A stretch of DNA of 64,000 nt, from NCBI GenBank assembly GCA_032622095.1, contig CP136067.1:40407549-40471548 (forward strand), written 5' to 3'. The notes under the pieces were generated by a model that made no database searches, was not told the DNA's origin, and was given only the letters and a program-made list of their open reading frames with translations. This DNA comes from Siphonodentalium dalli. Its lineage: Eukaryota; Mollusca; Scaphopoda; Gadilida; Siphonodentaliidae. Positions 55,320 to 64,000 of this stretch are shown here, in pieces (position 1 is the stretch's first letter; each line of letters begins with the position of its first letter). The position numbers and the translations under genes were made by a program.

Positions 55320-56700
55320 AACATTACAAGTACAACGTTAAAGGTACAGAAAGAACAACAAAATGTAGACAGACTTTGTCCGTATACAAATAAGAAATAT
55401 CGCATAAACAGTATGTTATTGTCATATTTTTTACCATTGTTATGTAAACAAAAGCATACAAAGTAACTTTTCTGGTGTTTGTTTATATTATGATAGAAGG
55501 TGACCCGACTTCGTCCGGGCTTTGACATTGAATTGTCTATTTTGAAGGCCAAGGTCAAGTGGGGTCACGATTTGACCCGTCCAAAACACAGTGCCCGAAC
55601 AAAAGTACCCGACAAAAGTACCCGTCGAAATCCATCCGGTTTTACCCGATTTGACCTTGAATTGACCATTTTGAAGGTCAAGGTCAGGTGGGGTCAAACA
55701 CCAACACCCCAAAAATGGTGAAAATCGGCCCAGCGGATACCGGGAAATCGGCCCAGCGGATACCGAGATACCCTATGCATCAAATTTCGTCCGTAAAAAT
55801 CCGCCAGTTTAACCCGATTTGATTTCCACTGAAGTATATAAACGCGCCTCATATACACACGCTCATTAATTATCAAGTTTCAACGTAAAGATAAATTACC
55901 ATCGGTGCCCGAGATATCGCCAAGACGTCTGAAACAGTCAAATGCATCGGCCGGGTAAGAGTTAACGTGATCTAACTGTATGATCTCTAACGACGTCATA
56001 GAAGTTACGCATTGTTTTTACCCTGATAAAAGATCGTACCACTTCTTCTTAATAATTGAGGCAGATAACTAAAACGGATACATACATATTATATATCGTT
56101 GGAAAGAGGAAACACGAAAGATTCTCATAGTGTCATTATTATGACTGGCATGGTATTATTCGCGCTGTTTCGAATCGATTTGTAAGCACCGAACTCAAAT
56201 GAAAGTCCCGTAAGTAACACAGCGTAAAAACATATTTGACCTCGGCACGTGAGAAGTTGACCTCGCACGGACAAATTAATAGGCCTATGTTACTCGTGGC
56301 CCGAAAATACCCCCACATACCAAGTTTCATCGAAATCGGCTGGGCCATTTTCGAGTCCATCGATTACACACAAACACACAAACACACAAACAGATCTTTC
56401 AAAATATAAAATAGATAGTAAACATAAAGAGCGTTCTTTGTGGGTGAATTCCTGATATGGAACGAATAAAGAGCGTTTATGCCATCTGTGTGTGATTAGC
56501 CAGCAGCATTGTGCTGTGTTCTGTAACACAATCAGGCTCTTGCTTAGGTAAAATATAGTAAATCTTTATGATAACATGCTGTTTACGCGATGGTCATGGT
56601 ATATATGAACGAAACTGTATGCGTTTTAATGGTTTTCTATTTACGGTGATTGGAACAAATATGAATATTTTCGACAACTAAGGCCTCACGTGCCTTTAAC
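55320..56700 (-). repeat. dispersed repeat family R2, copy split by an insertion
   Basis: Reverse complement of 46400-47000, in two pieces (55320-55496 and 56414-56700) around a 917-bp insertion. Joining the pieces reproduces the uninterrupted order at 46690-46700. Confidence 0.88.
55497..56413 (+). mobile_element. GACCTTGAA repeat element, copy 2, with TSD
   Basis: Inserted in an R2 repeat. Direct repeats GATAG flank it (55492-55496 and 56414-56418). The uninterrupted copy near 46690 has a single site there. Starts AAGGTGACCCGACTTCGTCC and ends CAGATCTTTCAAAATATAAA+ATA, as in copy 1. The middle is different from copy 1 (few ~118-bp units, plus unique sequence at 55800-56210). Confidence 0.85.
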
Positions 56701-56912
56701 CACGGGTTGCCATTCTATAATTTTCAACTGTCTTTTGTATCTTGGAATGGTAATTACTATGACAATATGACCACCTCAAGAGCCATTGTGAATTAGGATC
56801 ACGATTTTAGCGAATCTAAACTCTGTTGTAAAGCAACTGTGGTTTGCATAGTAAATTTTATAAAGGGCCATAGTTGGTCCATAACTGATATGATTGCACT
56901 GTATAATTTCAG

Positions 56913-57026
56913 AACACCAACCAATTACAGCAGCTGGTGCAATGTCTGGCAGAAAATAAAGTCATCAGTGCTCGGTCAGCGGAAGATTCGTATACCAGCC
57001 TCACTCTGAGCTCGCTCCGATCATGA
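56913..57026 (+). CDS. TRPM-like channel, terminal coding exon
   Basis: The acceptor gtataatttcag starts a codon-aligned frame NTNQLQQLVQCLAENKVISA, then RSAEDSYTSLTLSSLRS and TGA at 57024-57026. The first part continues the coiled coil of the 48795 exon; the Ser-rich tail closes the protein. There is no kinase (TRPM6/7) or NUDT9-H (TRPM2) domain after the coil, so the channel is of the enzyme-free kind. No clear AATAAA was seen shortly downstream. Confidence 0.85.
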   Translation, partial: NTNQLQQLVQCLAENKVISARSAEDSYTSLTLSSLRS

Positions 57027-57259
57027 TTCACGAACTACCACGTGTACTTTCACTCACACGTGTACCATGCAACCTCATGTTGAGCTTATTACTTTCATAA
57101 TTCATGAACCATCGTACTTCGTGTTCAGCCACCATATGAGCTCACGTCGTTCGTGAGACACGAATCGTTAATGTTACACGAAACTACACGATAGAGTTCT
57201 TTCCCGCCTATGCTTGATCGAATACAAACACAAGTCGACTCAAATATTTATGCCTAAGG
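57027..57259 (+). other. probable TRPM 3' untranslated region
   Basis: Short repeats of TTCATGAACCA/ACGTGT-type phrases (TCATGATTCACGAACTACCA, ATAATTCATGAACCATCG, GAGACACGAATCG). No other feature. Confidence 0.4.
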
Positions 57260-57985
57260 GTGGACACACACATGCATGTAATCTCTGTATTTGTCGTGTA
57301 TTTGGCGTTTTACATGGATCACACAGACAATGTAATATGTGTCCACTGACAACCCAATGATTGCCGACGTGCTGATCGCACTGAGTTTTAGTTCCAATTA
57401 AGTCAGAATGTAGAGAACAGCTATCTTGGACCGAGTCGCCATGCCATGGATCAGGATTCCCCGACTTGGGGCTATATATAATCCCCGACTTGGGGCTATA
57501 TATGATCCCGAAAGCTACCAGGCGGGGTTGGCTAACTCTGAGCTATTTAAGTAAAACATAATATAGTGTAACTTCTTGCCCATATTATTCCGACCGATAC
57601 ATTCAACTAAGTCCCTTGGCGATTTGAAGCTTTCAAGACCCCACGCCAAACAAGCATCATGGTCGAACATGTTTTTGTTATCAAGCCTGTTTATGCCAGA
57701 CATGTCGCTTCTGGTGTTCGTGCATTAACAAAATGCCAGATATCACACATACTTGACTAATTTCCGCACCCGAAAGAGAAGACATGTTTTTGGACTGGCC
57801 TTAAATGTGTCGTGATAGCAGACAGTTTGACTTCGTTTATCACTACTCACTTGTCTGGCCTGTTAAAAATGAACTGCTCGGGCGCAGATGATTAATGTTG
57901 TCAATTATTGGTGTGGCCATGTAAAATATATGTAATACATGCATTTTACATACAGAAATTACATGCATGTATTTATCCACCCTAA
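57260..57985 (+). repeat. left arm of a 1.7-kb foldback repeat
   Basis: Reverse complement of 58205-58955 with modest divergence. Landmarks: GGACCGAGTCGCC, CCCCGACTTGGGGCTATATA (twice on this side), TATTCCGACCGATACATTCA, AACTGCTCG and ACATGCATGTA at the inner edge. The outermost ~100 bp also recur at 63105-63215. Confidence 0.9.
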
Positions 57986-58204
57986 CCCCGTGACAGTCTG
58001 CTGTGTCCGTCATCCATTTGGCGGGCAGAACGACATTTGTGTCACCCTACGTTTGGTTGTGGAACGACATTTGTTTTGTGTCACCCTACGTTTGGCGTCG
58101 GAACGACATTTGTTTTGTGTCACCGTACGTTTGGTGGTGGAATGACATGCGGTAGTTCTTGGGTAATATTATGTTACTGTGTAAATAACTTCGAAAAATT
58201 GTCT
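57986..58204 (+). repeat. foldback centre with ~40-bp tandem repeat
   Basis: Three units of GGAACGACATTTGTTTTGTG+TCACCCTACGTTTGG between 58026 and 58140. The apparent frames 57939-58145 and 58037-58339 follow the repeat. Confidence 0.85.
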
Positions 58205-58955
58205 CATAGGGTGGATACACACATGCATGTAATTTCTGTATGTAAAATACATGTATTTTACATGGCCACACCAATAATTGACAACATTAATCACCTGCGC
58301 GCGAGCAGTTCATTGTTAAAGGGCCAGACAAGTGAGTAGTGATAAGCAAAGTCAAACTGTCTGCTATCAGGACATTTAAGGCCAGTCCAAAAACAAGTCT
58401 TCTCTTACGGATGCGGGAATTAGTCAAGCCTGTGTGATATCTGGCATTATATTAATGCACGAACACTAGAAGCGACACATCTGGCATATACAGGCTTGAT
58501 ATAGAACATTTGAAGAATATGCTTTGTGTGGGCTGTCATAGGCTTCAAATCGCTTAGGGACTTATTTGAATGTATCGGTCGGAATAATCTGGGCAAGAAG
58601 GTACAATATAATATGTTTTAGTTAAATAGCTCAGAGTTAGCCACCCTGCCTACATGGTAGCTTTCGGGATCATATATAGCCCCAAGTCGGGAATCATATA
58701 TAGCCCATGCGTCGGGGGAAATCCTGATCCACAACTACTATAAATATAAAGAGAGGACAGGTAGTTATTTAAATATAAATTCCACCATATGGGTTACCCC
58801 GTGAACAATTATTTTAAGTGGCCTGGCGACTCGGTCCAAGATAGAGGATTCTCTTCATTCCGACTTAATTGGAACTGGAAATCAGTGTGGTCAACACGTC
58901 GCCGATGATTGGATTTCAGTGGACACATATCACATTGTCTGTATGATTCATGTCG
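58205..58955 (-). repeat. right arm of the foldback repeat
   Basis: Pairs with 57260-57985. It carries a ~70-bp insertion near 58735-58810 (CTATAAATATAAAGAGAGG...) absent from the left arm. Confidence 0.9.
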
Positions 58956-58974
58956 AGGACCAACTATTTTCTTA

Positions 58975-59205
58975 GCATCTATATATGACAGATGCTTCTC
59001 AGCTTCACATTGAATTCATAGTCCCAAATGGGACATGAACGATCCATTGCAGGATGTAAACCTTGCCAGTTTGAACATTTCTTAAGATTCGTACAATCCT
59101 TATGATCATGACCAGATAGAGAACATCGTGCACATATGGTTTCATTACTTTTACAAAGTTCCTGGGCACGGTCATACCCCTGACACTTGGAACATATGTA
59201 CTTTT
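58975..59205 (-). pseudogene. CCHC zinc-knuckle remnant of a non-LTR retrotransposon
   Basis: Minus strand, reading from about 59203: YICSKCQGYDRAQELCK, then ICARCSLSGHDHKDC, then KKCSNWQGLHPAMDRSCPIW. Successive CxxC...GHxxxxC knuckles followed by a C..C-like NWQGLH...CP.W segment match the Gag-like first ORF of Jockey/I-type LINEs (knuckles, then a Cys-x-Asn/Trp-x-Gly...H...C box). No start codon, coiled coil or RT is readable nearby; the foldback repeat directly downstream has probably cut it off. Confidence 0.75.
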
Positions 59206-60110
59206 GAATCCATCTTCATATACCCACTGTATATGTAACGCTTTAGTGTAACACAGACATGCTGTGTAAATATTTATTTTGACATGTCTATATGCACTTA
59301 TTTCAAATGAAACCCTACATTTCCTCTACTTCGAAATGGCTTTATTCCGCTCTCCGTCAACGGATTCCCACGATTTGATCGGGGAAATATCTAATCATTA
59401 ACAACCCATACTATGGATGGGTTTACACAAACAAGAGTTTAATGTTTTGGTTTTCTAAAAAGTAGGATTCCAAGATAAAATGTACTGTATTGTCATAGAA
59501 GCCGATCTAAAGTTCATGAATAGTTACTGACTATTGTCATGACCCACACACCGCATAATATCGCCCACCCAGTTTAACCCGATCGACGGAACAGCATCAT
59601 TATATTTATGTAATAACAATCCCATTGTTATGTCCCATCCATATATTCCTAATATGTATAAACACCCCGTCATTCTTTGGTTCTTTACCAAATCATATTT
59701 AATCAATTCCAGATTATTATACACATGTGACACCCATTCCCGTCATACCAAACCCTGATATATCACTTTGTACATTTATGTTTGAATTTATATTTATTGT
59801 AGGGAGGATTTTTTTCAGAAATTGTCCCACAATCCCTTATATTTATGTATTAATACATACATTATATATGACAATTAATATGTTTAAATCAATGAATGTC
59901 CCAACTGAATTCCATGTGTTCAATTGAAGCTGAATAAATAGCGGGAGAGACATGAAACAATTCTGGTTCACAATGTATTTAAATATATATAGAATATGCA
60001 GCTAGTGTCGTCGCTTAAAATGTTTATGTCCGTGAGGGGGATTTGAGCATTTATTGTGCGATGCTCTACCGAGTCCAATAGATGCCAAATCCCCAGAGCG
60101 GACATAAACA
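59206..60110. other. non-coding AT-rich
   Basis: No supported gene. The frame at 59727-59927 is hydrophobic by chance AT-richness. Confidence 0.5.
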
Positions 60111-60625
60111 GTTTTAGCCGCGGTCCTACTAAAAGCCGACCGCACCCGACCGGACCCGACCGGACCCGACCGCATCCGACCGGACCGCCCCAGGGGTCCG
60201 AGCGAGATGGGGTTTGCACTATCGTGTAGAATGGACCTGAATGAACCAAAGTTAAAATCCCCAAGTCGATAGCTCGAACGAACACGGCACTGTTAACCCC
60301 TAACTTGTGGCCGTTTCCGCCAGGTACGGAAAATCCAAAAAGGCGCCGACCGCACCTCCCCTGGCTGTCTTAACACGGAAATGGACATTATATCATGAAG
60401 TGAATACCCATATGCATCCATGGGCGATCGGACAAGTCGCTATCTGCAGCGGACGTGAATAAATTAACCAATACGCTGCTGCCGAATTCGCTATGAATGT
60501 ACGCAAAACACCGAAATTAACACCCGCCGACCGGACCGCCCCCAGGGGACCGAGCGAGATGGGGTTTGCAATATCGTGTAGAATGGACCTGGATGTACCA
60601 AAGCTCCAATCCCAAAGTTCTCCAA
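60111..60625 (+). repeat. CCGACCGGACC direct repeat pair
   Basis: A block with ACCGGACCGCCCC(A)GGGG, CCGAGCGAGATGGGGTTTGC and ATCGTGTAGAATGGACCTG occurs at about 60178-60250 and again at 60532-60605. CGACCGGACC runs precede the first. The spacing is about 354 bp. The CCGGACC words recall the array at 17.9-19.4 kb and the patch near 3690. Confidence 0.75.
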
Positions 60626-60952
60626 CCGTGTGATAACAGTGATAATATTTCACTTCGAAAAGACGCAGCTGTTTTATATCCACAACACACAGGTAAGTGG
60701 CCACAGCATATGGCGCCACCTATAAACACTTTTCGCTCAATGAACTACTACTGATCGGAATTTCCAATATCTAACAGTTGTCGGACATTTTTCGGACGGC
60801 CCAAAAACCATTTTCGCGGAATTGCGAGTCCGTTTGTGAGATCATCGTGCATTTCAATTTTAATGTCTTGCCATTCTCAGTTATGTGATGTTTGTTCTGC
60901 GTGTCGTGATTATGTTGTACTTAATTGCTTTACCAGGTCATAGGGTCTATTC

Positions 60953-62310
60953 TCATTGCACACGCGCGTTTTTTAAGGTCGAGCGACTCTATATGTGTGT
61001 TCGATTGCATTCCTTCCTCCCACTGCTAAGTGGTCCCCCAATAGGGGTGGGGGTCTGACGAACACATTCATACACAGGGCTAGGGTGGGTTGGAGGCTGA
61101 TAAAGTACTTTTGGTTGGGGGTGACCACATATATATGCTGACATATTAACTTTAATTTTCCTCAGTTAGATTTACTCGGGTATAATTTGAGTATAACTAG
61201 CCGTGCCATCAAAATGACATAAGTTTTGAGGACACAATTTATATCTAGCTAATTATAATTAAAAATAGAGGGTTCAATTCCATGTAGTTGGGCATAAATA
61301 TGCATATTTTATTCCAGCTTGTAACGAAAATAACACTATATAGTACGAACACAACACAGATTACAGGATTTTTGTGTATAGTATTGTTATTATCACTCAA
61401 TATTATCAAAAGTGTACGATTCAAGTGGTTGAATTAGGTCTGACAAAAATCGTCTTTCTGAATAAAGCTCATTTAAAACAGTTGTACTCAAACATGATAT
61501 CCAGTAAAAATTATGGGGAAAGAGGGGATGAGACCCCAGTTTGTTGGAGGAAAAACAAATAGATTTGCATGCAGGGAGGATGGTAGACCCATGGTTGGGA
61601 GGGATTTTCATGTTAACCCTGTGTATGAACGTTTTTTTCTTTCTTCAGATCCCCCCTCCCCCATCATCGAGTGCTTATTTGTATAGCCGCTGGCAACAGT
61701 GACAACGCGGTACTATAATTTATAATTGACGAACCACCATTCAAATAGAATAAGTGATGGGACTCAGAATTCGTCCTTAAGAGTCACAAACGCATCGTTT
61801 AAGGTCTCATTCTGTCGCCAGGACGCTGTTCGCATGAGCGATTGATTTCAATTTGATCGTCATCATTCGGCGGCTTATCATCATTGATCGCACATGCTAA
61901 ACGGCACATTACTATCACTCTATATATATTCACAATGTTGGGTACAGTTTTGCGCGAGACTGACAGGTAATATAATTCGATTGAATTCTACAAAAATCAC
62001 CACGGATACTAGCTATACGTAGGAAACTTCTTTCCAAGCCATTTCCTTCCCGTACATTTATTATTTTATCGCCCATCAGTTATGAGAATGACTGTACCCG
62101 GATAGTATATGTGACCGAGTGAACCATGCCATTCTCTGTAACGGCTATCCCAATGACGAGGATGATTGCAATAATGATTGGTCACGAACAGGACGTGGCT
62201 GATTGAGGAAGATAATTGATCACGAATCGCACTGCGTTAATATGTTAACACGCACCTTAAACAACGCCGCGATTAATCGCACGCGCGTGTGCAATGAGAA
62301 TAGACCCATA
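60953..62310. mobile_element. 1.36-kb element with 28-bp perfect inverted ends
   Basis: Left end GGGTCTATTCTCATTGCACA then CGCGCG from 60953; right end is its exact inverse ending GAGAATAGACCC at about 62310. ATA flanks both ends (…GTCATA|GGGTC and GACCC|ATAGC), a possible 3-bp target duplication as in PIF/Harbinger elements, though that group prefers TWA. The interior is AT-rich with no transposase. Confidence 0.82.
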
Positions 62311-62583
62311 GCTTAGCTCTTTCTGATCGCGCGTGCGATCCTCGTGTTTCACGGCGATGAAATGTTTAATTGTAATTAAGGCTATATGACGATTATAATT
62401 TAAGGACATACTATATATGTACATATAAAGGAAAGGTTGCTATTGGATTTATGGTTGAAGCTGATAAGCACTCCTCCTGAAGTGGTCAGGATCAGAGAGC
62501 TTGATCAGATCAGACGAGAGTTGATTCCAAAGTATAGCTGTGCTTGGGAAGAATGAATATCTAAAATATGTGACTCGCACTGT

Positions 62584-63078
62584 GTGATCAGGTCAGGCAC
62601 ATCCTGAATTCCACTAGTATAGTGTTATATGACTAAAACATATTCACGTTTACTGTATTTGCATTAGGAATAGAGGACGGCGCACACCAGTGCACAGCCA
62701 AATCTCACACTTAACAATATCGAAGCGAATGAACAGTCTTCAGACAACATTTGTGGTGCAATCTTTTGCGCCAGCTTTGTTATTCAATAATATTACTAAT
62801 ATAAACCTTTCTAAATGACAATATCAGGATAACTCAATCGCTCCTTCATGACAATATTTAAACAAATTGAATGCTAATTGAGTTGCTTATTGTGTGTCGT
62901 TATGATTAATTATTTTCCTGGACAAAATTTATGTATAATACCGAATTAGTGCGACACTGATTTTCAAGAATTTGTGTGAAATATGATTTTGGATTATCCC
63001 TCTTTTATCAATTTCACAAAACAATAATGGTCATATACCACTATAATAGTGGAATTCAGGATGTGCCTGACCTGGTGA
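62584..63078. mobile_element. ~495-bp element with 49-bp inverted ends
   Basis: Arms 62584-62632 (GTGATCAGGTCAGGCACATC...) and 63030-63078 are inverse with a few mismatches. The interior is non-coding. No clear target duplication. Confidence 0.78.
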
Positions 63079-63104
63079 TACCATAATGTATGCATGTATC
63101 AATA

Positions 63105-63215
63105 ACGGTTGATACACACATGCATGCAATCTCTGTAAATATCGTGTATTTGGCGTTTTGCGTGGATCATACAGACCGTGTGACATGTGTCCGCTGCCAA
63201 CCCTATCATTCCGGC
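63105..63215 (+). repeat. fragment of the 57.26-kb foldback family
   Basis: GATACACACATGCATGCAAT through GTGTATTTGGCGTTTTGCGT to TGTGTCCGCTGCCAACCC matches the outer edge of the left arm at 57262-57370. Confidence 0.8.
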
Positions 63216-64000
63216 TATGTTTGACCACAGTGAGTCAAGCTCTGCATGAACGCACAGAAAGTCATTGACTCGGACGAAGTCGTCGGGCCGCTTGAAATAA
63301 TTGTTCGCGCGATAACTCAAATTGTGGACGTAATAAAGATATATATCATATATTATCGCGGAAACTACCGGACTGACCATTGCATATTTCCTCGATGAGG
63401 GGGGGGGGGGGGTGTCATACAGCACCCTGAGTCCTACTTTATAAATATTGTAGTTGACAGTTATGTCTGTCGTGTCTGTTTTCTACGAGTGATTGGTCTA
63501 ATATGCAGCAGCCATATAGGCTATTCATATCATTATGAACATATTATTACAGCTTAGATTTGAAGGTACAGAACGTGGTGGTGTTGTTGTGTGCCTTCAT
63601 TCGGGAAAACGGTTGTCAAGATACGAGTTCCCAACTACGTCACCCTTCCTCTTGTGTTATACATGTATACGAAACATTTACAATTACAGAATATTTAAGT
63701 AAAACCACAGGGGCCTGTAACGCGCCCCGCTATCCTCCCCCCTTTTGCGCTGCCCATATACGCCGCTTCTGTATACGCGCCTGCTTCACGCCAATGGTAG
63801 TATAATAGACACAAGAGGAACTGTAGAAATTCACCTTTTTACCATCCCTCGGCAATTGGACAAATTTAGGCCATTCACACCAGTAATGCTAACGATATAG
63901 CCACGGATGTATCGGCGAAGAATGCATCTTTCAATCAATACCACCAACTCCCATCAGAACCATTCATATACATAGCATTTGATAAATTTTTAACTACCGA
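63216..64000. other. non-coding window end
   Basis: Contains a run of G at about 63399-63412 and a C/T-rich patch near 63735-63745. No gene supported. Confidence 0.5.

Noticed and set aside
1-64000. CRISPR arrays, tRNA genes, bacterial operons
   Set aside because: Tandem repeats here have no unique regular spacers; I found no cloverleaf with correct A and B boxes; gene structure is eukaryotic.

Overview
The window looks like AT-rich nuclear DNA of a metazoan, most probably a marine lophotrochozoan such as a mollusc. The evidence is split genes with GT-AG introns, a TRPM-type ion channel gene, Ngaro, Crypton, Polinton-like and L2/CR1-like elements, many foldback and MITE-type repeats, and frequent TACATGT motifs. 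Nothing suggests bacterial or organellar DNA. I have not established the species. Most open frames here are repeat-derived or chance; the real coding content is small and lies mainly in exons too short for an ORF scan.

Layout. 0-9 kb: non-coding, with an Ala/Gly-rich broken gene (2302-3337), two inverted copies of a foldback element built on near-perfect ~66-bp palindromes, and a 933-bp hAT-type element with perfect 8-bp target duplications. 9.7-15.4 kb: a complete Ngaro-type tyrosine-recombinase retrotransposon. Its split direct repeats are nearly identical, yet its Gag, RT/RNase H, recombinase and SGNH-hydrolase regions are frameshifted, and a TTAA-flanked MITE sits inside it. 15.4-28 kb: minisatellites, a GC-richer complex repeat, a 3.3-kb inverted repeat and a ~510-bp tandem satellite.

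29-57 kb: the 3' part of a TRPM-family channel gene on the + strand. I reconstructed seven exons (29179, 30736, 30859, 32120, 37899, 48795 and 56913) whose splice phases all agree. They cover part of the region before the pore, S6, the TRP helix, and the C-terminal rib and coiled-coil helices, and end without an enzyme domain. The introns hold an L2-like LINE end, a 15-bp minisatellite, a piggyBac-like MITE, a Polinton-like deletion derivative, a 5S rRNA-like fragment, an 8-kb inverted-repeat structure and, in the last intron, a separate three-exon Crypton recombinase gene with its own TATA box and one nonsense codon.

57-64 kb: a large foldback repeat, an antisense CCHC zinc-knuckle remnant of a non-LTR retrotransposon, a 1.36-kb element with 28-bp terminal inverted repeats, and non-coding sequence. 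The two host-type loci (2.3-3.3 kb and the TRPM gene) show no functional link; everything else is mobile or repetitive DNA.
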